NCBI GenBank assembly: GCA_030549205.1
Contig: JAUKTV010000011.1
Span: forward strand, 1,178,001 to 1,242,000
Direction: 5' to 3'
DNA length: 64,000 nucleotides
DNA from: Apiosordaria backusii
Lineage: Eukaryota > Ascomycota > Sordariomycetes > Sordariales > Lasiosphaeriaceae
The notes under the pieces are model-generated. The model was not told the origin of the DNA. It worked only from the letters and a program-made list of their open reading frames with translations, and made no database searches. This document shows, in pieces, positions 1 through 13,300 of this stretch (positions are counted from its first letter, which is position 1; each line of letters begins with the position of its first letter). Both the position numbers and the translations under genes were made by a program.

Positions 1-630
1 GTGAGAGTAGCGCAGCTCGAATGGAATATGTACTAGGAATCCAATTCTTCCTATAGTATTCTCCCCCTTCTGACACCTATGTATCATACGAGAAGTACCT
101 AATAAGCCTGAGCCTGAGCTATATCCAAACAGCCAAGTCGGACTGTCAAGAGACCAAGTCCCGTATTCCTCTCCTTCCAACAGGTATTGGTATCGATAGA
201 CAGAAAATTGAGCAAAGAATGACGCCGCCCTGCAACGCCAGTTATCCACCCCCCTTTGTTTGCGCCTTGTGAGACCCCTTTCCCCTTCCATAAAAAAAAA
301 GTTCCTATCCAGTAACTCCGACTAGGCAAGGGAACTCTTTCCCCTTGTTGTTTTCCTCCAGACGCCAGTGTAAAGAGTTTTGTGCGGTTCGTCCCTTCAT
401 GAGATTGCGACCTTTGCGGCTCCTCCTCTTTGAGGTTGGTGTGGTATGTAAAGCGCTGTTGGTAATGTATTGAATTGGTTGTTGTTGTTGTTGTTGTAAA
501 CAAAAGAAACGTCGGTGGTGATGGCCAATCAGTGTGGCCTGTGTAGTGATGAGATTATTACTAACATGTCCGGTCCTTATGCCGGAACATGGGTGGTGTT
601 CATGCTGTCGCCCTTCCCCTCCAAAATCTT
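1..630. other. Left-edge sequence without a supported gene
   Basis: No reading frame here has convincing protein-like composition. A (GTT) microsatellite occupies about 476-497. The stretch is probably the 3' flank of the minus-strand gene that ends at 631. An exon of a gene beyond the left edge cannot be excluded. Confidence 0.5.
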
Positions 631-1704
631 TCATGACTTGGCGGCGGCGGTGGTGGCCTCTGGGTCGATTTTCCTCCTCTTTCCTTTTGGAGCTGGTGCC
701 ATTCGTGGAGTATACGTTACTGTCCTTGTGACAACCTCACGGATATGTCGAACACTTGATCTGGAGTCCTTCTTTGCGTGCTTATGTGGGCTCGCGTTGC
801 TGCCAGCGGGTGCGCTAGCGGAAGCGGTGGGCGTATCTGGTGCTGCGGGGCGCTTCAACCCCGGAGACCGCGCTAACCTCCGGGACTTGAGCGCCGCCTC
901 CCAGTCAAATGCTGGAGATCTGACTGAAGCAGCGCTCAGCGGGGATCTTGGTGAGTAGAGGCCTGCGGTGGAAATGGCTGGGGAAGCAGGAAGCTTCATG
1001 CTTGGGAATACCGTTGCGTTGGCCCCAGCGGCGGGAGCAGAAAGTGGGCAGTTCGAAGAGCCTCGAGGGGTGTTGGAAAGCTTGATATCAAGGGGGGCAG
1101 GTCTGGGACTCTTTGTTTTGTCGGCCTCTTCTTCCTTAACTCTGACCCCATCTTCACAACCGCAGCTAAGATCTGAGCGTGCTGTCGATGGGCCACTCTC
1201 GATCTGTTCGCCCTTGTCCTTCTCAGAATCATCAGAATCGGCCGTTTCACTGCTGCTGCTGCTAGCGCTAGTGCTAGTGCTGAGATTGCTGCTGGCGATG
1301 CTAACGGTGCTGGTTCGGTTCAGAGCCGACTTTCCTGTTTGTGGTGGTGAGCCGAGAGCTGGAGAGACCATAGCCATCCCCTTGAGAAAGTCGGTATATG
1401 CCAATGGGGGTGTGATGGGTGTTTTTTGAAGATCATGTTCCAGCTTGATGGTGGCGCTGAAGGGAGCAGCGCTATAAGGGCCAGCAGAAAAGAGAGCGCT
1501 AAAAGGCCCAGCAGAGGGAAGGCCAGCCGATGGGAGCGCAGACGAGGGAATTGGGTCCCGGAAAGCTGATGTCCTGGAGACGGCCGACAGAGGGGTGGCA
1601 GAGGCAACAGACGTGGCAGACCGAAGCTCATGAGGCGGGGGCGGGATGTGAGGGAAGTTTGCCGTCTTGGGCGTCGAGATGGTGAGGGTTGGTTTGGACG
1701 ACAT
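631..1704 (-). CDS. Ser/Pro/Ala-rich, probably nuclear protein of unknown function
   Basis: Single-exon frame of 357 residues from the ATG at 1704, in the local sequence MSSKPTLTIS. An upstream in-frame ATG at 1764 would add 20 residues, but I prefer 1704 because the segment between them carries a GTGAGT donor-like site and reads as leader. The protein is low complexity. It has repeats of the type LPSAG/FSAGP near residues 55-85, a Ser/Thr tract around residues 135-155, an acidic DSDDSEKDKGE patch, SPRSP motifs, and a basic C-terminus with KHAKKDS and KGKRRK that looks like a bipartite nuclear localisation signal. The segment TPPLAYTDFLKGMA and the C-terminal VTRTVTYTPRMAPAPKG are the only ordered, conserved-looking parts. 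I recognise no catalytic domain. The composition suggests a nuclear regulatory or chromatin-associated protein, which is inference only. Confidence 0.7.
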   Translation of the reverse strand: MSSKPTLTISTPKTANFPHIPPPPHELRSATSVASATPLSAVSRTSAFRDPIPSSALPSAGLPSAGPFSALFSAGPYSAAPFSATIKLEHDLQKTPITPPLAYTDFLKGMAMVSPALGSPPQTGKSALNRTSTVSIASSNLSTSTSASSSSSETADSDDSEKDKGEQIESGPSTARSDLSCGCEDGVRVKEEEADKTKSPRPAPLDIKLSNTPRGSSNCPLSAPAAGANATVFPSMKLPASPAISTAGLYSPRSPLSAASVRSPAFDWEAALKSRRLARSPGLKRPAAPDTPTASASAPAGSNASPHKHAKKDSRSSVRHIREVVTRTVTYTPRMAPAPKGKRRKIDPEATTAAAKS

Positions 1705-3200
1705 GGTGACGGTGATGGATAATCTGGCTCCGTGTGGGATGTCGTGTGTTGAGCTACCAGTCAACTCACCTCAAGGACCAAAGGTGAGAGAGTAACTCCG
1801 GCGGTGGTGAAGGGGAGTCGGAGGTGCAAAAAGGGCGCAAGGAGGGTGGGAAGGGAAACGGGTAAGTATATGAAGACGGTGAGGCAAGCCGGGGGAGGGT
1901 CAAACGGACGAGGGTCCGCCCTCGAAACAGTAGGCGCTAACAGCAGCTCCCCGTGCGAGGATGTTTAGGAGTTGTACCCCTGTATCTTTGAATCCCAGAG
2001 CAGTGGTCTGGGGACTCGGGGGGCTGTCTTTTGGCTTCCCGGTTCACAAGTCGGCGGGAGCTAAGCAACAACGACTATTATTCGTTTGTTCAGGTAGGCC
2101 GGCCCGCGATGAGGCCAGGTGGGGTGGGTGTTGAGCGAAGACTGATTGGATTGGTCTGAATAATAAACAACACACAACGTGTTAGCCAGTGATGCTCGCG
2201 TTGTGTATCCTTTTTGCGTAATAGTAGAGACACACAGGCAAAAGCTTAAAGATGAAAAGAAAGATGAGGTGAAGGAGGTGAGCGAGCAACCGCCGCCGTT
2301 GGACCAGCCCAATGTGATAGTTGCTTAAAGCAGCGCCAAATTAGGAGCCAGTCAAAGTGGGGCTTTCCTTGACAAGCGAGAAGCGACGATTTGGACAGGG
2401 GCCAGGGCGGCAGTGATGTGCTGAGATGTGGGATATGCTTTGGTGTGACAAGGTTGCAGGGTGAATGCCCGTGTGTGCTGTGTGCTGTGTGCTGTGTGTT
2501 CCTCGCCCGCGCTTCGATGGAGGAAAAGGAAGAGAAACATAACAAAGAGAGCTCTGCTTACCTCCTGAGTACGGCTGAAAGTCAGCCAGACACGGTGTGA
2601 AGCTGACAAGCAGGAGAGGCAATATGTGATGCGTCTCTGGGTCGGAAAACTATCCACTTGTATGGGCTGAACGCCTGAAAGGGGGCCAAAGGCAGTCAGC
2701 GGGCGGGAGCTTTCTCGGGGCTAATTTGTTGCTTTGCTGGCACTGAAAGCAAGAGCTGGGCTAAAGTCACAGACACACCTCGAAAGATCAGCCCGAGCCT
2801 TCAAAATCACTTCGCGGGCGGACGTCTGCGGAGAGACAAGAAGCACCAGCAGATCGTGATGGCTTCGGGACTCAACCGCCTGGAGGTTGGAGCGGTCGTG
2901 TGTGATTGGTTAAAACAGCTGGAACCTGCAGCAGGGATGGGCGCTAAAGTTGTATTCTTAGCTCAAGAGTCTTTGATTGGCCAGAACTTGCCGCTTACCA
3001 GAACGACGTCAACCACAGCTTTCAACGGGCAATGATATCCCGACAGCAATTATCGTGAACTTCTTCCTCTGAGCAACACCGGACCGATATTACGGCGACA
3101 ATTCGGTAGACTGAAGCGCCAGATCAACAGATCGACTCGAGGGACAAGATAGGTGAATAATGAGGTCGGGGGCGTTCTTACTGCTGCTCCGGGAGTGCTT
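1705..3200. other. Upstream/leader region of the 631-1704 gene
   Basis: Contains the probable promoter and 5' leader of the minus-strand gene, with a possible leader intron starting at the GTGAGT just upstream of 1764. A 7-bp microsatellite (GTGTGCT unit) lies at 2471-2499. I see no supportable coding frame. Confidence 0.4.
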
Positions 3201-6200
3201 GCTTGTGGATGGTGCGCGGATGTTGAAGCTTGGGTTGGACAAAGAACAGAAGAATCTCTTCCTTCAACTTGGCGAGAGTCAAACACATATATGCGCGAGA
3301 CCAGCCTTCGTTTCCCAGTAACCGCCTAGTCTTGGAAGCGACTTTTCCATCTGGGAATGCTACGTGCCGTATGCTCGACGGAGCGCGCGCCAGAGGCTTT
3401 CCCGTCAAGATTCCTCATTCCAGATGGCCAACTGGCTGTCCGCCTCAGAATTCGATATGGAAGCCGCGCTTAATCCTTCTCTGGCCAGATAGTGGACCTC
3501 CTTTTCTCCAGACCAACCGGCGGCGCGCGGCTGCAAACGCGCTTACAGTCGCAAAATCTGTTCCAAGTATGTCTGTTGGTTGGAGTATCAGAGGCCGATA
3601 GCTGGTACGTATCCTTTGCCGTTGACGCCAGTGAGGCTATTGGATAAGCAGTCAGAAGTCTTGGTGCTACCTTGTCCCTGGGAATATAACTTCGACAGAG
3701 CGCGCGCCTGCTCCTCCGGCAACGCCCTGGCAACTGGGCCTTGTCGCTACGGCCTAGATGAGTTTGCAGGCTGCGAACCGCTTTCTGATATTTGCGGCTC
3801 TGATCCAGCTTTGTCCGTCTGCATGTTGCTTCTCAATCACTATCGCCTCCATGGATTATCTACAGAGAAGGTTGTGAACATAGCCATTGAGGGTTTCCAT
3901 CAGACACCGAACTGGAACTGTGACGGGTTGTTGAGATAGGGCCGTGCCTGTTGCCCTGTTAGATCGAGAATGTAGCCGCTATTGACTCTCAACCGGCTTT
4001 TGCAAGTACAAGTGGGATGCGGGTAGCCGCGTGAACCACCCTGCTCGACATCGCCTGGCCAGGTGGCCACCTCATGCCGGTGATACCGAAGGTGCCGGTC
4101 TTTTTCTCCGAGAAGGTCCTCACTGTAGGTCTGTGTTATGGCGCCCGGTGCTTTCCATCCGTCTTTCCTCATTTGTTCATCGAGTATGGTGCGGTAGAGT
4201 TGAATGGTAGAGTTGAATGTGAGTAGGGGAGACTGTTGGGCTCCAGGCAAGTTGTTTAGATATTCCATTCCCGATTGAGAAATGATGAAGAAGATGGGTT
4301 TAGTTCCTCAAAAAGCCGCAAGTATCCATGAAAGAGGACTGTCGGTGTGATCTGGTCCAGATTCGGCCAGGGTTACAATCCTCTTCGCTCGTGAGCAAGC
4401 TTCTTCTCCCAACCTCATAACTTCGGCCAACGATCATGCTCAACAGGCGCCACTTATGTGCGTTCGCTCCTTCTCTGTGCAAGTCTGTCTGTCGTCGGAT
4501 TCTGTTGGCGTTACAAGCGCTTCCCTCCCCAGAGGATCTGTAGCCTCGCCGTCTTCCCGAAGCGGATCACGAGAATGGCCATGCCGACCTTCTCATGTCC
4601 TTGGTTGTGTGTGATAGAGATATCATTAGCTCACCGGTGGGGGATCCTGCGGTTCTACCTTCGCTTTCAGACTCGTGATGATAGGGGCTTGGTGACTTCC
4701 AACGGACGAGGATGGTGCCAACCTGGTGTAGCACATCTATTACCCTGACCGCTTGTCCTCTGCCTTTGACATCTGCCCCCAACGTCTTGCAATGGGGGAA
4801 CCCGGCGGTAACTCATGCACAAGGTGCAGTATCACTCCAGGCGTCGCCAGTTCCGGCCAAGATTGCTCCCCCGTATGTTGTACTTCAGTCTGTTTGGTTC
4901 CATTCTTGGTTCAGGGTGATCATGGATGGTTGTGCGACGTTCATGAGCAAGGGTAAAACCTGTTGTCTTGGGAAGGCTCGCGGGCGTAAGGTAGTGGTAG
5001 ACGTGACGGGCTGTGGTGTGACATTCCATCAGCTCGGACATGACGACGAACAAGCGGTCGCAGGCATTGATCAGTTTGGTTGTCGTGGTAGTGTGGAACG
5101 ACATGGAGTAATATTTGGCCATGGTGGTCAGGTTGTTCTGGGGAACGCTCCATGGTTAGGAATAGCCAGTGACCAAGAGGTTTGGTATTGTGGACTTACA
5201 TGTCTGTTGGCCCGTAGAATGGTTTCTGATACAGATCATAAGGTAGGCAGAATGCAAGTAAATGAGTCAAGAAACAAGAAAGCATTAAGTGTGGAGATGG
5301 AGCTGGGGGAAGAAGCTAAGGGAGGAGGGCTCGACGAGCGCCTGCCTTCAATTCCACCAACCCAGAAGGTCACCCGACGGCAAAGCTTCGTTCTTTCAGA
5401 TTCCCCATTGAACTGTTTCGAGTTTGAGAATACGCAAATCTTTCTTCCTCAGCGTTCTGACAAAGCGACTGAACGAGAGCCCCCTTTCCTATTGATCGGT
5501 GGACGTGCAGGCAAACCGTAGTTCTACGTCCCAAGATCTTTGACTTCAGGACTATAATGGAACTTCAACATGTCCAGCAACACTATTCTCCTCGTCGCCC
5601 AACATCCACGAGAACGAGGCGATATGTTGCTGATGCCAAGCCCACCGACTCTGGGGCGTCACACTTTATCCCACGGCGTCATCTAGGGATGGAAGCATCG
5701 AAGACCTCGAAATCAGCCAGCCTTGTTACTAACGAGACCGATTCAGATCATAGACTCCAACATAGTATCGACCCCTAGCCCTCTTGTGTTCTTAGAGCTC
5801 CTCCGCTGCGCGTAGGTGATTGGGCAGCAAGGTGATGATGCCCAACCGTCACCAAGTCATGGTGACCACAGCAGCACCAAGTATGAACAACCTGGCCGAA
5901 TCCTTCCAAAATCACGGGCTGGAAGTAATGTTGACGGCCTACCGGCTGGTAGCGATATCGTCAAGGATGCCCCTCCTTAGACCGATGACTTCACATCGTC
6001 TTGGATCAGAGACCTGACACTTGAGGGCCGCTGTTCCGGGCTTGAAAATCAGAAGCACAGTTGCCCCAGCGAGAAGATTGTTATTATTCCAATCACCTGC
6101 TCTACCTCGTCATGCGGAGGGGGTTGAGCCTGCTCCGAGGCCAAACTCAAGTGCCACACGTCAGTCACATCTTAGAAGCCTGACGCTGATCATCCTTTCA

Positions 6201-6270
6201 TCCCATCACACCAAACATCACGCGCTACAGTCAAGTCACAGCAGAGGTGAGATGAGCAATATCCCCCGGT
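3200..6270. pseudogene. Stretch of interrupted coding-like fragments
   Basis: Several frames look protein-like but are too short and too broken to be a gene. On the minus strand, 5132-4832, 4782-4567 and 4268-3900 give soluble-protein-like sequence. The first follows a splice-like pattern (GTAAGT near 5199, CTAAC branch, CCCCAG). On the plus strand, about 5820-6170 reads as a hydrophilic then Cys-rich sequence interrupted by a TAG and a TGA. I cannot join these into one gene or assign a family. They may be decayed accessory genes, or multi-exon genes whose splicing I failed to resolve. Confidence applies to the presence of coding remnants, not to any product. Confidence 0.3.
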
Positions 6271-9200
6271 AATACCGAGGTAGGACGCAAGGGAAGAAAA
6301 GCCAAAAAGCCGGGCAACATCCCATCACGAGCCCGAGATGAAGCCGATGTCGTTGTGACTATCCCCAACTCGACCGCAAATAGTAGCGGACTTTACAGGA
6401 AGGAATATCCCGCGCAAGAATTCGGTTCAGCCTCATCCAAAGACAAGTAGTATCTGTAACGTTCTAGAACAAAAGCCATCTCCGCATCTCATCAACGCCC
6501 TTTCGTGCCCAACCAACCGGCGATTACAACTCATCACGAGGCTTGAACGTGATCTGATCCCTACGGAGCCATGTATGAGGATAGATCTACCCCTTCACCA
6601 TTCATCGTGAGCCGTGGTCCCAACCTCATTTTTCTTCTGTGCTTTCTCGTCGTCAAGAAAGTAAACAACCACATCAGGAGGCGCCAGACCCAAACAACAG
6701 CCCATCTTGATATCTCCAACCAATAATTGCTTCAATCCCTCCTGTCCAAACAAACAAGCGTCTGACATGATTACCCCCGGAGGGTTTCCCCGTGTTTATG
6801 GTTACAAAGGAGACCTTAAAACGTGGAAATCAAGATACCTCCCCACTCTCTCCGTCGAATGAGAGCCCAACGATCAGCTTCTACGTTGTTATTCGCTACA
6901 CGAGCAAATCACGGCAAAGCAGCAGCCCTTCAAAAGCTCCCGTCTTGGGGAACAGGGATGGGGCTCGTTACTGTATCTGGTAACGCTTTCTTTTATGGTG
7001 AAAAGTGAGGCTTGGTATGCGGTCATTATCATCATCGTCATCATCATCACCGTGATAGTCATCCACCAACCGCAAGATCACCAGGCAGTCATCCACAGTG
7101 TACAACATACCTTCAAAAATAGAGACACAGATCGCCGAGCTCCTTACCTAAACGCCACGGAAGATCATTCATGACCCAAGTCGGGGTAATACTCATGACG
7201 GACACAAAACTCAAGGCAACAACAAACTGCGGAGAAGGAGGTCAAGTGATGCCATCCCATGCCAGCTTCCGAGCTTCCTCAGCTCCGGCGTCGTACATAG
7301 CATACAGTGCAGTGTACATAATGTTCCCCCAAAAACAAAGCCACAATTGATGCTGTGGGATGTCAAGAGCAAGAAATGGAAAGCAAGATAAGAATCAGAT
7401 ATCATGCACCACAACCACAGCCTTCCGAATATGTTACCCACCCTCCCCATGATCACCACCACCACCACCACCACCATCGGGTAGCTTCCGATTGTTTCAT
7501 CAGTCGAGCAGGAGCAAACCGACATAGGGTAGGTAGCCAGTGAGACATTGAAGCGCCTCCGGATGTACTGCAAGGTAGTGTAGTGTAGGGTGTAAGAAAC
7601 CTGGGGTAATTCCCCCGTCACTTGTGCGACTCTTGGGACCTACCTACACACAAAAGGTGCATCGTAAACCGATTTGCACGCCGAAGTCTGGTGTTACCGA
7701 AGCTCCCCGATCCCGGGCACATTGAAAATGATGCCCGCCGGAAATCCCTCCCTCAAAGCGATACGCCAAGCGCAACCATCCAAGTGCCCGTCTCAAAAAA
7801 AAAAGACGCGCTGATATCATATGAAGGGCAGTCGGGATTCCCCGTTTCTCACAAAAAGCGAAATTACTTGTCCCAACAATCCAGCCCGTCCAGCGTCTGT
7901 GTGTCTGTGTGTTTCGGAGTATCGCGGCAGAGAGCGAGAGCCGATCTCATCGTCACCATTTCCCATTTCCCATACTGTGGTAGTTAATTTTTACGCGCCC
8001 TGTGGGAGATGAGAAACAGGTCCATGGGTGGTCAAAGGGTTGTAAAATGGTGGTCAAGTGCGACATTACACCTTACAACCTGACCGGGGTGTGTTCGTCG
8101 TCCAGTTCCAACACTCTTCTGTGATCTTACAGAAAATAATGACCCGTATCTTGGTCGGGTGGGGAGTACATAAACGAAACGTGTGACTGGTACTGGAAGA
8201 TGAAACTGATAGGGCTTGGAGATAGGTTCACCAACCGAATGCAAAAGGGAACTTTTGATAATGATGACCACCCGAGCACCCGAGGGAGGGGGACGGAGAA
8301 GGCTGACCTACTCGCTGTGCAGTACCAACCAAGAGGAAGAAAAGTTCCATGATGCCGGTCTTCCATCATTCTTTTTTCTTGAAACACGGACAGAGCTGGG
8401 AAGAAGCGAGCGAGCGCCTTCCTATCCCGGAACAGTGGTTGGTGGCACGGGAGAAGGTGTGGGAGGGCTGGAAGGGCTGGAAGGGCTGGATGGAAGTGAC
8501 CGAAGATGGAGGGGAGTGACACCATCCGTGTGGTTTGTTGAGAAATGTTCCCCAAGAGAGACATTCCCGCGGACCAGTGAGCTTCTCGAAACACGAGAAA
8601 ATTCACCCTTTCTGGTCGATTTTCCAGCCAGTCATATTCGAACCTTGTGAGGCATTCTCATCCAACCGATTCTGCCTTCTCTCTGCTGCTGTGTGGTCGT
8701 GTCCAGTCACATTGCGCCGCTTTTTGCCCATGCCATCTGTTTTCCCTTCTGCGACGACGCGCAAGAGCGATCCGCCAGCAGCCGAAAGAGAGAGAGACCT
8801 GCGAGAAAGTGGCGCAGTTCCAAGCTCTCAACAAGACAAGCAAGAGAGGCTCCCACACCACACCGAAGCCAGAAGAGACAACGCATCTTGCGTTTGATGA
8901 TGCATTGTGTCGTCACCTGAATTCGGATTTGGTTTAGGGATTCATGCAGAGGATTCGCTGCGGGAGCCCTGCATACTTCTTCTATGTACGATCCCTCCGT
9001 GTTTGCAATATATAGCCTTTTCTTCTTCAGCGAGCAAACGTTTATTGCCGGCTTTTATTAATAGGACCATCGAGTAAGTGTGAAAATGTTTCTTCGTTCA
9101 CGGCCCAGTGATTTGCCAGGCTCGGTCAACCTTTTTGCAGCGGAACAATACCGAACCTAGTGTACGGCGCAGCGTTCCACCCGGCACTGTGGGGGAGGGG

Positions 9201-12200
9201 TGGTTTTGTTGATGGAACTGGTGAGAGAAAAACCATGGAGCTGCAAAAACCCGCATGGGGATTCCGTGATGCGTGATGGTGATCTGATCTGATGGAGGGC
9301 CCGATCTCCAATTTCATGACAAACCACTTCCGAGCACTTGTTCTGCTTCATGGAACATTGTTGTTGATGTCGGTGGGTGCCGGGCTGTTTGTTCCAGCAT
9401 CGAGTTGCGAAGACGGCAAGCAAAGTGGAGTCTTGACAAGGCAGTATCCATCACTGGCCCACACCGACTTTTGGGCTTGGTGGTTGGAGTGCCGAGCTTG
9501 TCGCCTCTTTTCAACCCACGATGCGTTGGCCGCCAGTTGCCTCGTCACGCCTCCATCTGGCGCCGCTCCTTGCTTCCCCGGCTCCTTGGGCTGGCACCTT
9601 TTCGCTGCGGGCCAAGCTTTCCCGTCTTGACTGCATGTTTGCCTAATCCGGGGCTGCCAGTTCCCAAGTGCGTGGGAGCGTGCCATCATCAAGCCTGGAG
9701 TCTGTGTTGTTTTCGATGAAGCCTCTCGCTTGGATCGAGATAGGGCATTGGCATCTGGCGCACGGACTGGCGGGTGTTTATCAGTCGACTGAGAGTTGAC
9801 AACGACTGACAGCCTGTCCAAGCAGCTAGGCCTCTCCCGTGTTCCCGCCAGGCCTGGAGAAAGCAATTTCTTATGTGACGTTGCTCGGACTAAATTTAGG
9901 CCTGTCGAACAGCACAGCAGCTTGCGGACAATCGAAGCTGGACGTTGGCCCAGAGGCGTTTGGCTCACGGGCTCACAGGCTCACTGCTCATCAGCAGGTC
10001 TCACGAGTGAGGGAATCTCCGTCGTGCCGATCGCTGGTCAGAGCCCAAACACCCAAACCTGCCTGTCCCAGACACAACGGACCCCGGCAGAGCTTGTACC
10101 GTTCCGAGTTGTCTTGAGCCTCACAGGACATTGTCGACCTTGGGTGCCGTCACCGGTCTACTCTCGCCAGCTGCCGATGACGAGGACGCGCATTGAAGTA
10201 TTTTTCCCTGTGTTAGCTTGGTTGTGACTGTGTATGATAGGAGGCCCGCTATCCGAATATACTGGCGTATCGTATCCGAAGCCGAAGGCCGGCTCTCGAA
10301 GCTCTCCAGTCTGGGGAAACACTACAGATTAATATTCGAAGAACAGTTCCGCAACAAGGGCATCGCTCTGTGTCCACAGCTGGGCTGCCGTGGCCGACAG
10401 TGGTGTCTCGCTTGGCGGGCCGCCCACCGCTTGCGTCACGTCATCCACGGTTGAAAGAAAGCAGCAGAGCGAGCAGAGCGAGAGTCGAGTGAAGCCGAAA
10501 CGGAGCGGATCGCTGCTTGATGTTTGGGACCTTGATACCGCACTGTGCTTCGTCGGGTTCAACCGCTGTTGTGCAAGGCTACCTCGGACAGCAATATCAT
10601 GGAGTTTACGCGTCGGCCGTCGCGCCCAATCTTTCGTTGATTTCAATGGAACAATACAAATCCAAGGTCGCAACCTGGAAGGCAAGGCAACCCCGCAAAG
10701 TTACAAGGTACCTTCCTGCATCAACGCCCCTCTCCCCCGTCGGAGCTGGACCCCTCTTTTAAGTGAGGAGTACCCCCCGCCAGCCACTGCAAAATGGGCT
10801 GCGGGCCGCCCCACTTGCGAGCTGATTCATCCAACCAAATCCTGCAGTTAAAGAACTCTGGCTGCGCCCTCAAATCATCTTTCGCCTCTCCCTCGTCCTC
10901 CTTCCTTTCCCTCGCACAACCAATCAACCACCCAATCATCCTCTCCACTTGTCAAGCGTTCCAGCGTTCCAGTGAGGGTGGGAAAAGCCAATCCAAGCCA
11001 ATCCGACAAACCCAAAATTTCCATCAAATCAACGGCCGCCCTCGACCGCAAAGCCAACACCTCAACAGCCCAATAAGCTGTCAAAGAAGAGAGCCGCATT
11101 CCAAAGCCTAATCGCCCTCCCGTACGGATACCCCGCGCACCCGTCGCCCGGTGTCTGTTCTGTGCCTGTGCAAACGCCCGCCAAAGGCTCAGCCCGGGAC
11201 CACCAAGCAGCAAACCGCCGGTGACCGCCGGGTCGCCCGCAAAAAAGCCGGCACTTTGCAGCCTGCCGACTCCTCACTCCTACAAATTCCGTGCCATCGC
11301 CTTGCGCGCAAAAAGAGGCGCAGTTCAGCCCTGCAACGAACAGACAGGCCAAGCCATCCCACAGTACGTCTTTTTTCTTCCCCTCCAGTCAGTTTTGTTA
11401 TTGTTGGTGAGGTTGTTTCATGGTCACCAGCCGTGTCGCGACCGTCATAACATCCCAGATCATAACCCAATCCCATCCCATCCCGCATTGTAGTGCCAAG
11501 CTGGTGCACAGTGGGCTTCCCCTGGTTTTGGCTGTCAGAGGATCGTCCTGTTAGGTTGTGATGCAATGCGCGCAGCCCAGCCCCCCGTCAAGGCAGTCAG
11601 GTCTTCCACCCATCAAAACCCCGGGATAACAGGATGAGGATGGCGGGTCATCGGAACCGGCCCTGTCCCCCTGCTTGAAAGAGGCAAAGCCCACTCACAC
11701 TTGCCACAGGCTATCGCTTGGGATCGATTGCAAGATCGTCTGGTCCCCGCCCAGAGTTCCCAGCCAGTTTCTTGTTCTTTGCGTTGCAGCCAGTCATCGA
11801 TCGAGCGCAAAAAGGCACCCAGGACCGAGCATCCAGCACGAGCAAATCAGCTTGCGCCCCCGCGACTCCAGGAACTGAAATCAACACCATCTGCCGCAAA
11901 GACCTATCATCATCGTCGCCGTCGCGATCACGCTCACCATTGGCCGTCGCGAAGTCCCGTGATAATTCCTATCTGCGGAGCCCAATTAACCCAGATCCCC
12001 CAGGCGTTCAATCAACGGCGCTGCCCTCCAGGTCCATCGCGGCTCTTACCACTAGCTGCGACATCTGCAATCTTGGTTGCAGTTTGTGGAAACTGTGCCT
12101 ATCAAGCAACAGTAAGTTCTCCTTGAACCTACCACGATTTGGTTTCAGTGTGTTAGTTCGCGGGGCTTCCCTTTCCTCCCGTCGGACGGCGCTTTTGGTC

Positions 12201-13300
12201 TTCCCGCATCTGCATACCACACCATCGATATCTCCTTCGCGTGACCCAAGAGATGCTCTTGTCTCTCGCATTCTTCTTTCTTTTTGCTTCAAGATGAGAC
12301 TTTGAAGACTGACACACTCGCCAGCTCGGACACCCGACATAACAGCTTGCTCACCCGACACCCAACGAAATCGTTGGATTTGACCGGTATGTGTACGCCT
12401 CTTTCTTTACTGTCTTATCCCAGTGTCACTCATGATCGATCCGGTCGGGCTGGCAACGGCACACCGGAGCCCCCCTCATATTTTGGCACACACACCCACG
12501 TAATCACCGTAGCTCAGCAGGGTCGCAGACCCGTCCAAGTTTAGACAGCCGGTTAGCATCTTCATCGATGCTACCTGCTTGTTTTCCTTGCTAGCTCTCC
12601 TTGAAACATACCACCGCCTTGGACAGAGGTAGATCCAAGTTCAAAGGATGGATGTTGTTCGGAGAGGGGTAATGACATGGATGCAGCCTCTTCTCTACCG
12701 CGGTAGATATGGCTGTCTGAACTGTTTGCACAGCGTCAGCCCTCTGCTCCCTACCCAAGGCTTGTAGCATGTGTTTCTCCTGTTTGGGATTACCCTACCG
12801 TTCCTTCATCCCCCTCCTCTTCGGCGCTGATACCCCATGCTGGGTTTGGGGGAGCGCGCTGAGTTGGTTGGCAAGGTGGGCCTTGGGTCGTGCATATTCC
12901 GTCATGCATGCCAGCGCATCAGACTGGCACTGGCCCAAGGCGCCAAAAAGCGAGACTTGACCACCACTCAGGCGCCCTCCTCCCATCGAATCATCCTGGC
13001 CTCTCACTTATATACTTTTGCAAAGACCCCAAGCACTAACATTTGCGACTTTGATAGACTGCGAGAGCCTGCACTAACACTGCGTTGTGCTCCCGTTGAC
13101 AAGCTTCCCGTCCTTGTTGTTCAGCCCGTTGTCGGCGCGAGTCGGGAATTTTCCAGGCTCACCGTCACAGCATCTCAGAAAGCGTCCCCCGTTCCCCTTC
13201 ACGTGGCTGCGCTCACCCACGCCATCTCCCGAGAGGCCTTGGACTGAGCCACCCAAGTTTTGCCCCGCGACTACATCAGCCTGCATAAGCTGTGGTGCGA
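6271..13300. other. Seven-kilobase gene-poor region upstream of hapB
   Basis: No open frame here has convincing composition, conserved motifs or a coherent splice pattern. A (CAC) trinucleotide run lies at 7454-7475. Base composition is normal, unlike the AT-mutated block at 54.4-60.2 kb. CT-rich leader-like stretches occur near 10,870-10,960 and 12,180-12,300. A long, possibly spliced 5' leader of the downstream hapB gene, or non-coding transcripts, could lie here. This is an unusually long gene-free interval for a filamentous ascomycete. Confidence 0.4.

Noticed and set aside
4712..5521. A 269-codon plus-strand open frame
   Set aside because: Composition is not protein-like, and the opposite strand carries better coding-like fragments with splice signals.
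7355..7543. A 62-codon frame with a poly-His run
   Set aside because: The His run is just a (CAC) microsatellite. The flanks show no conserved sequence.
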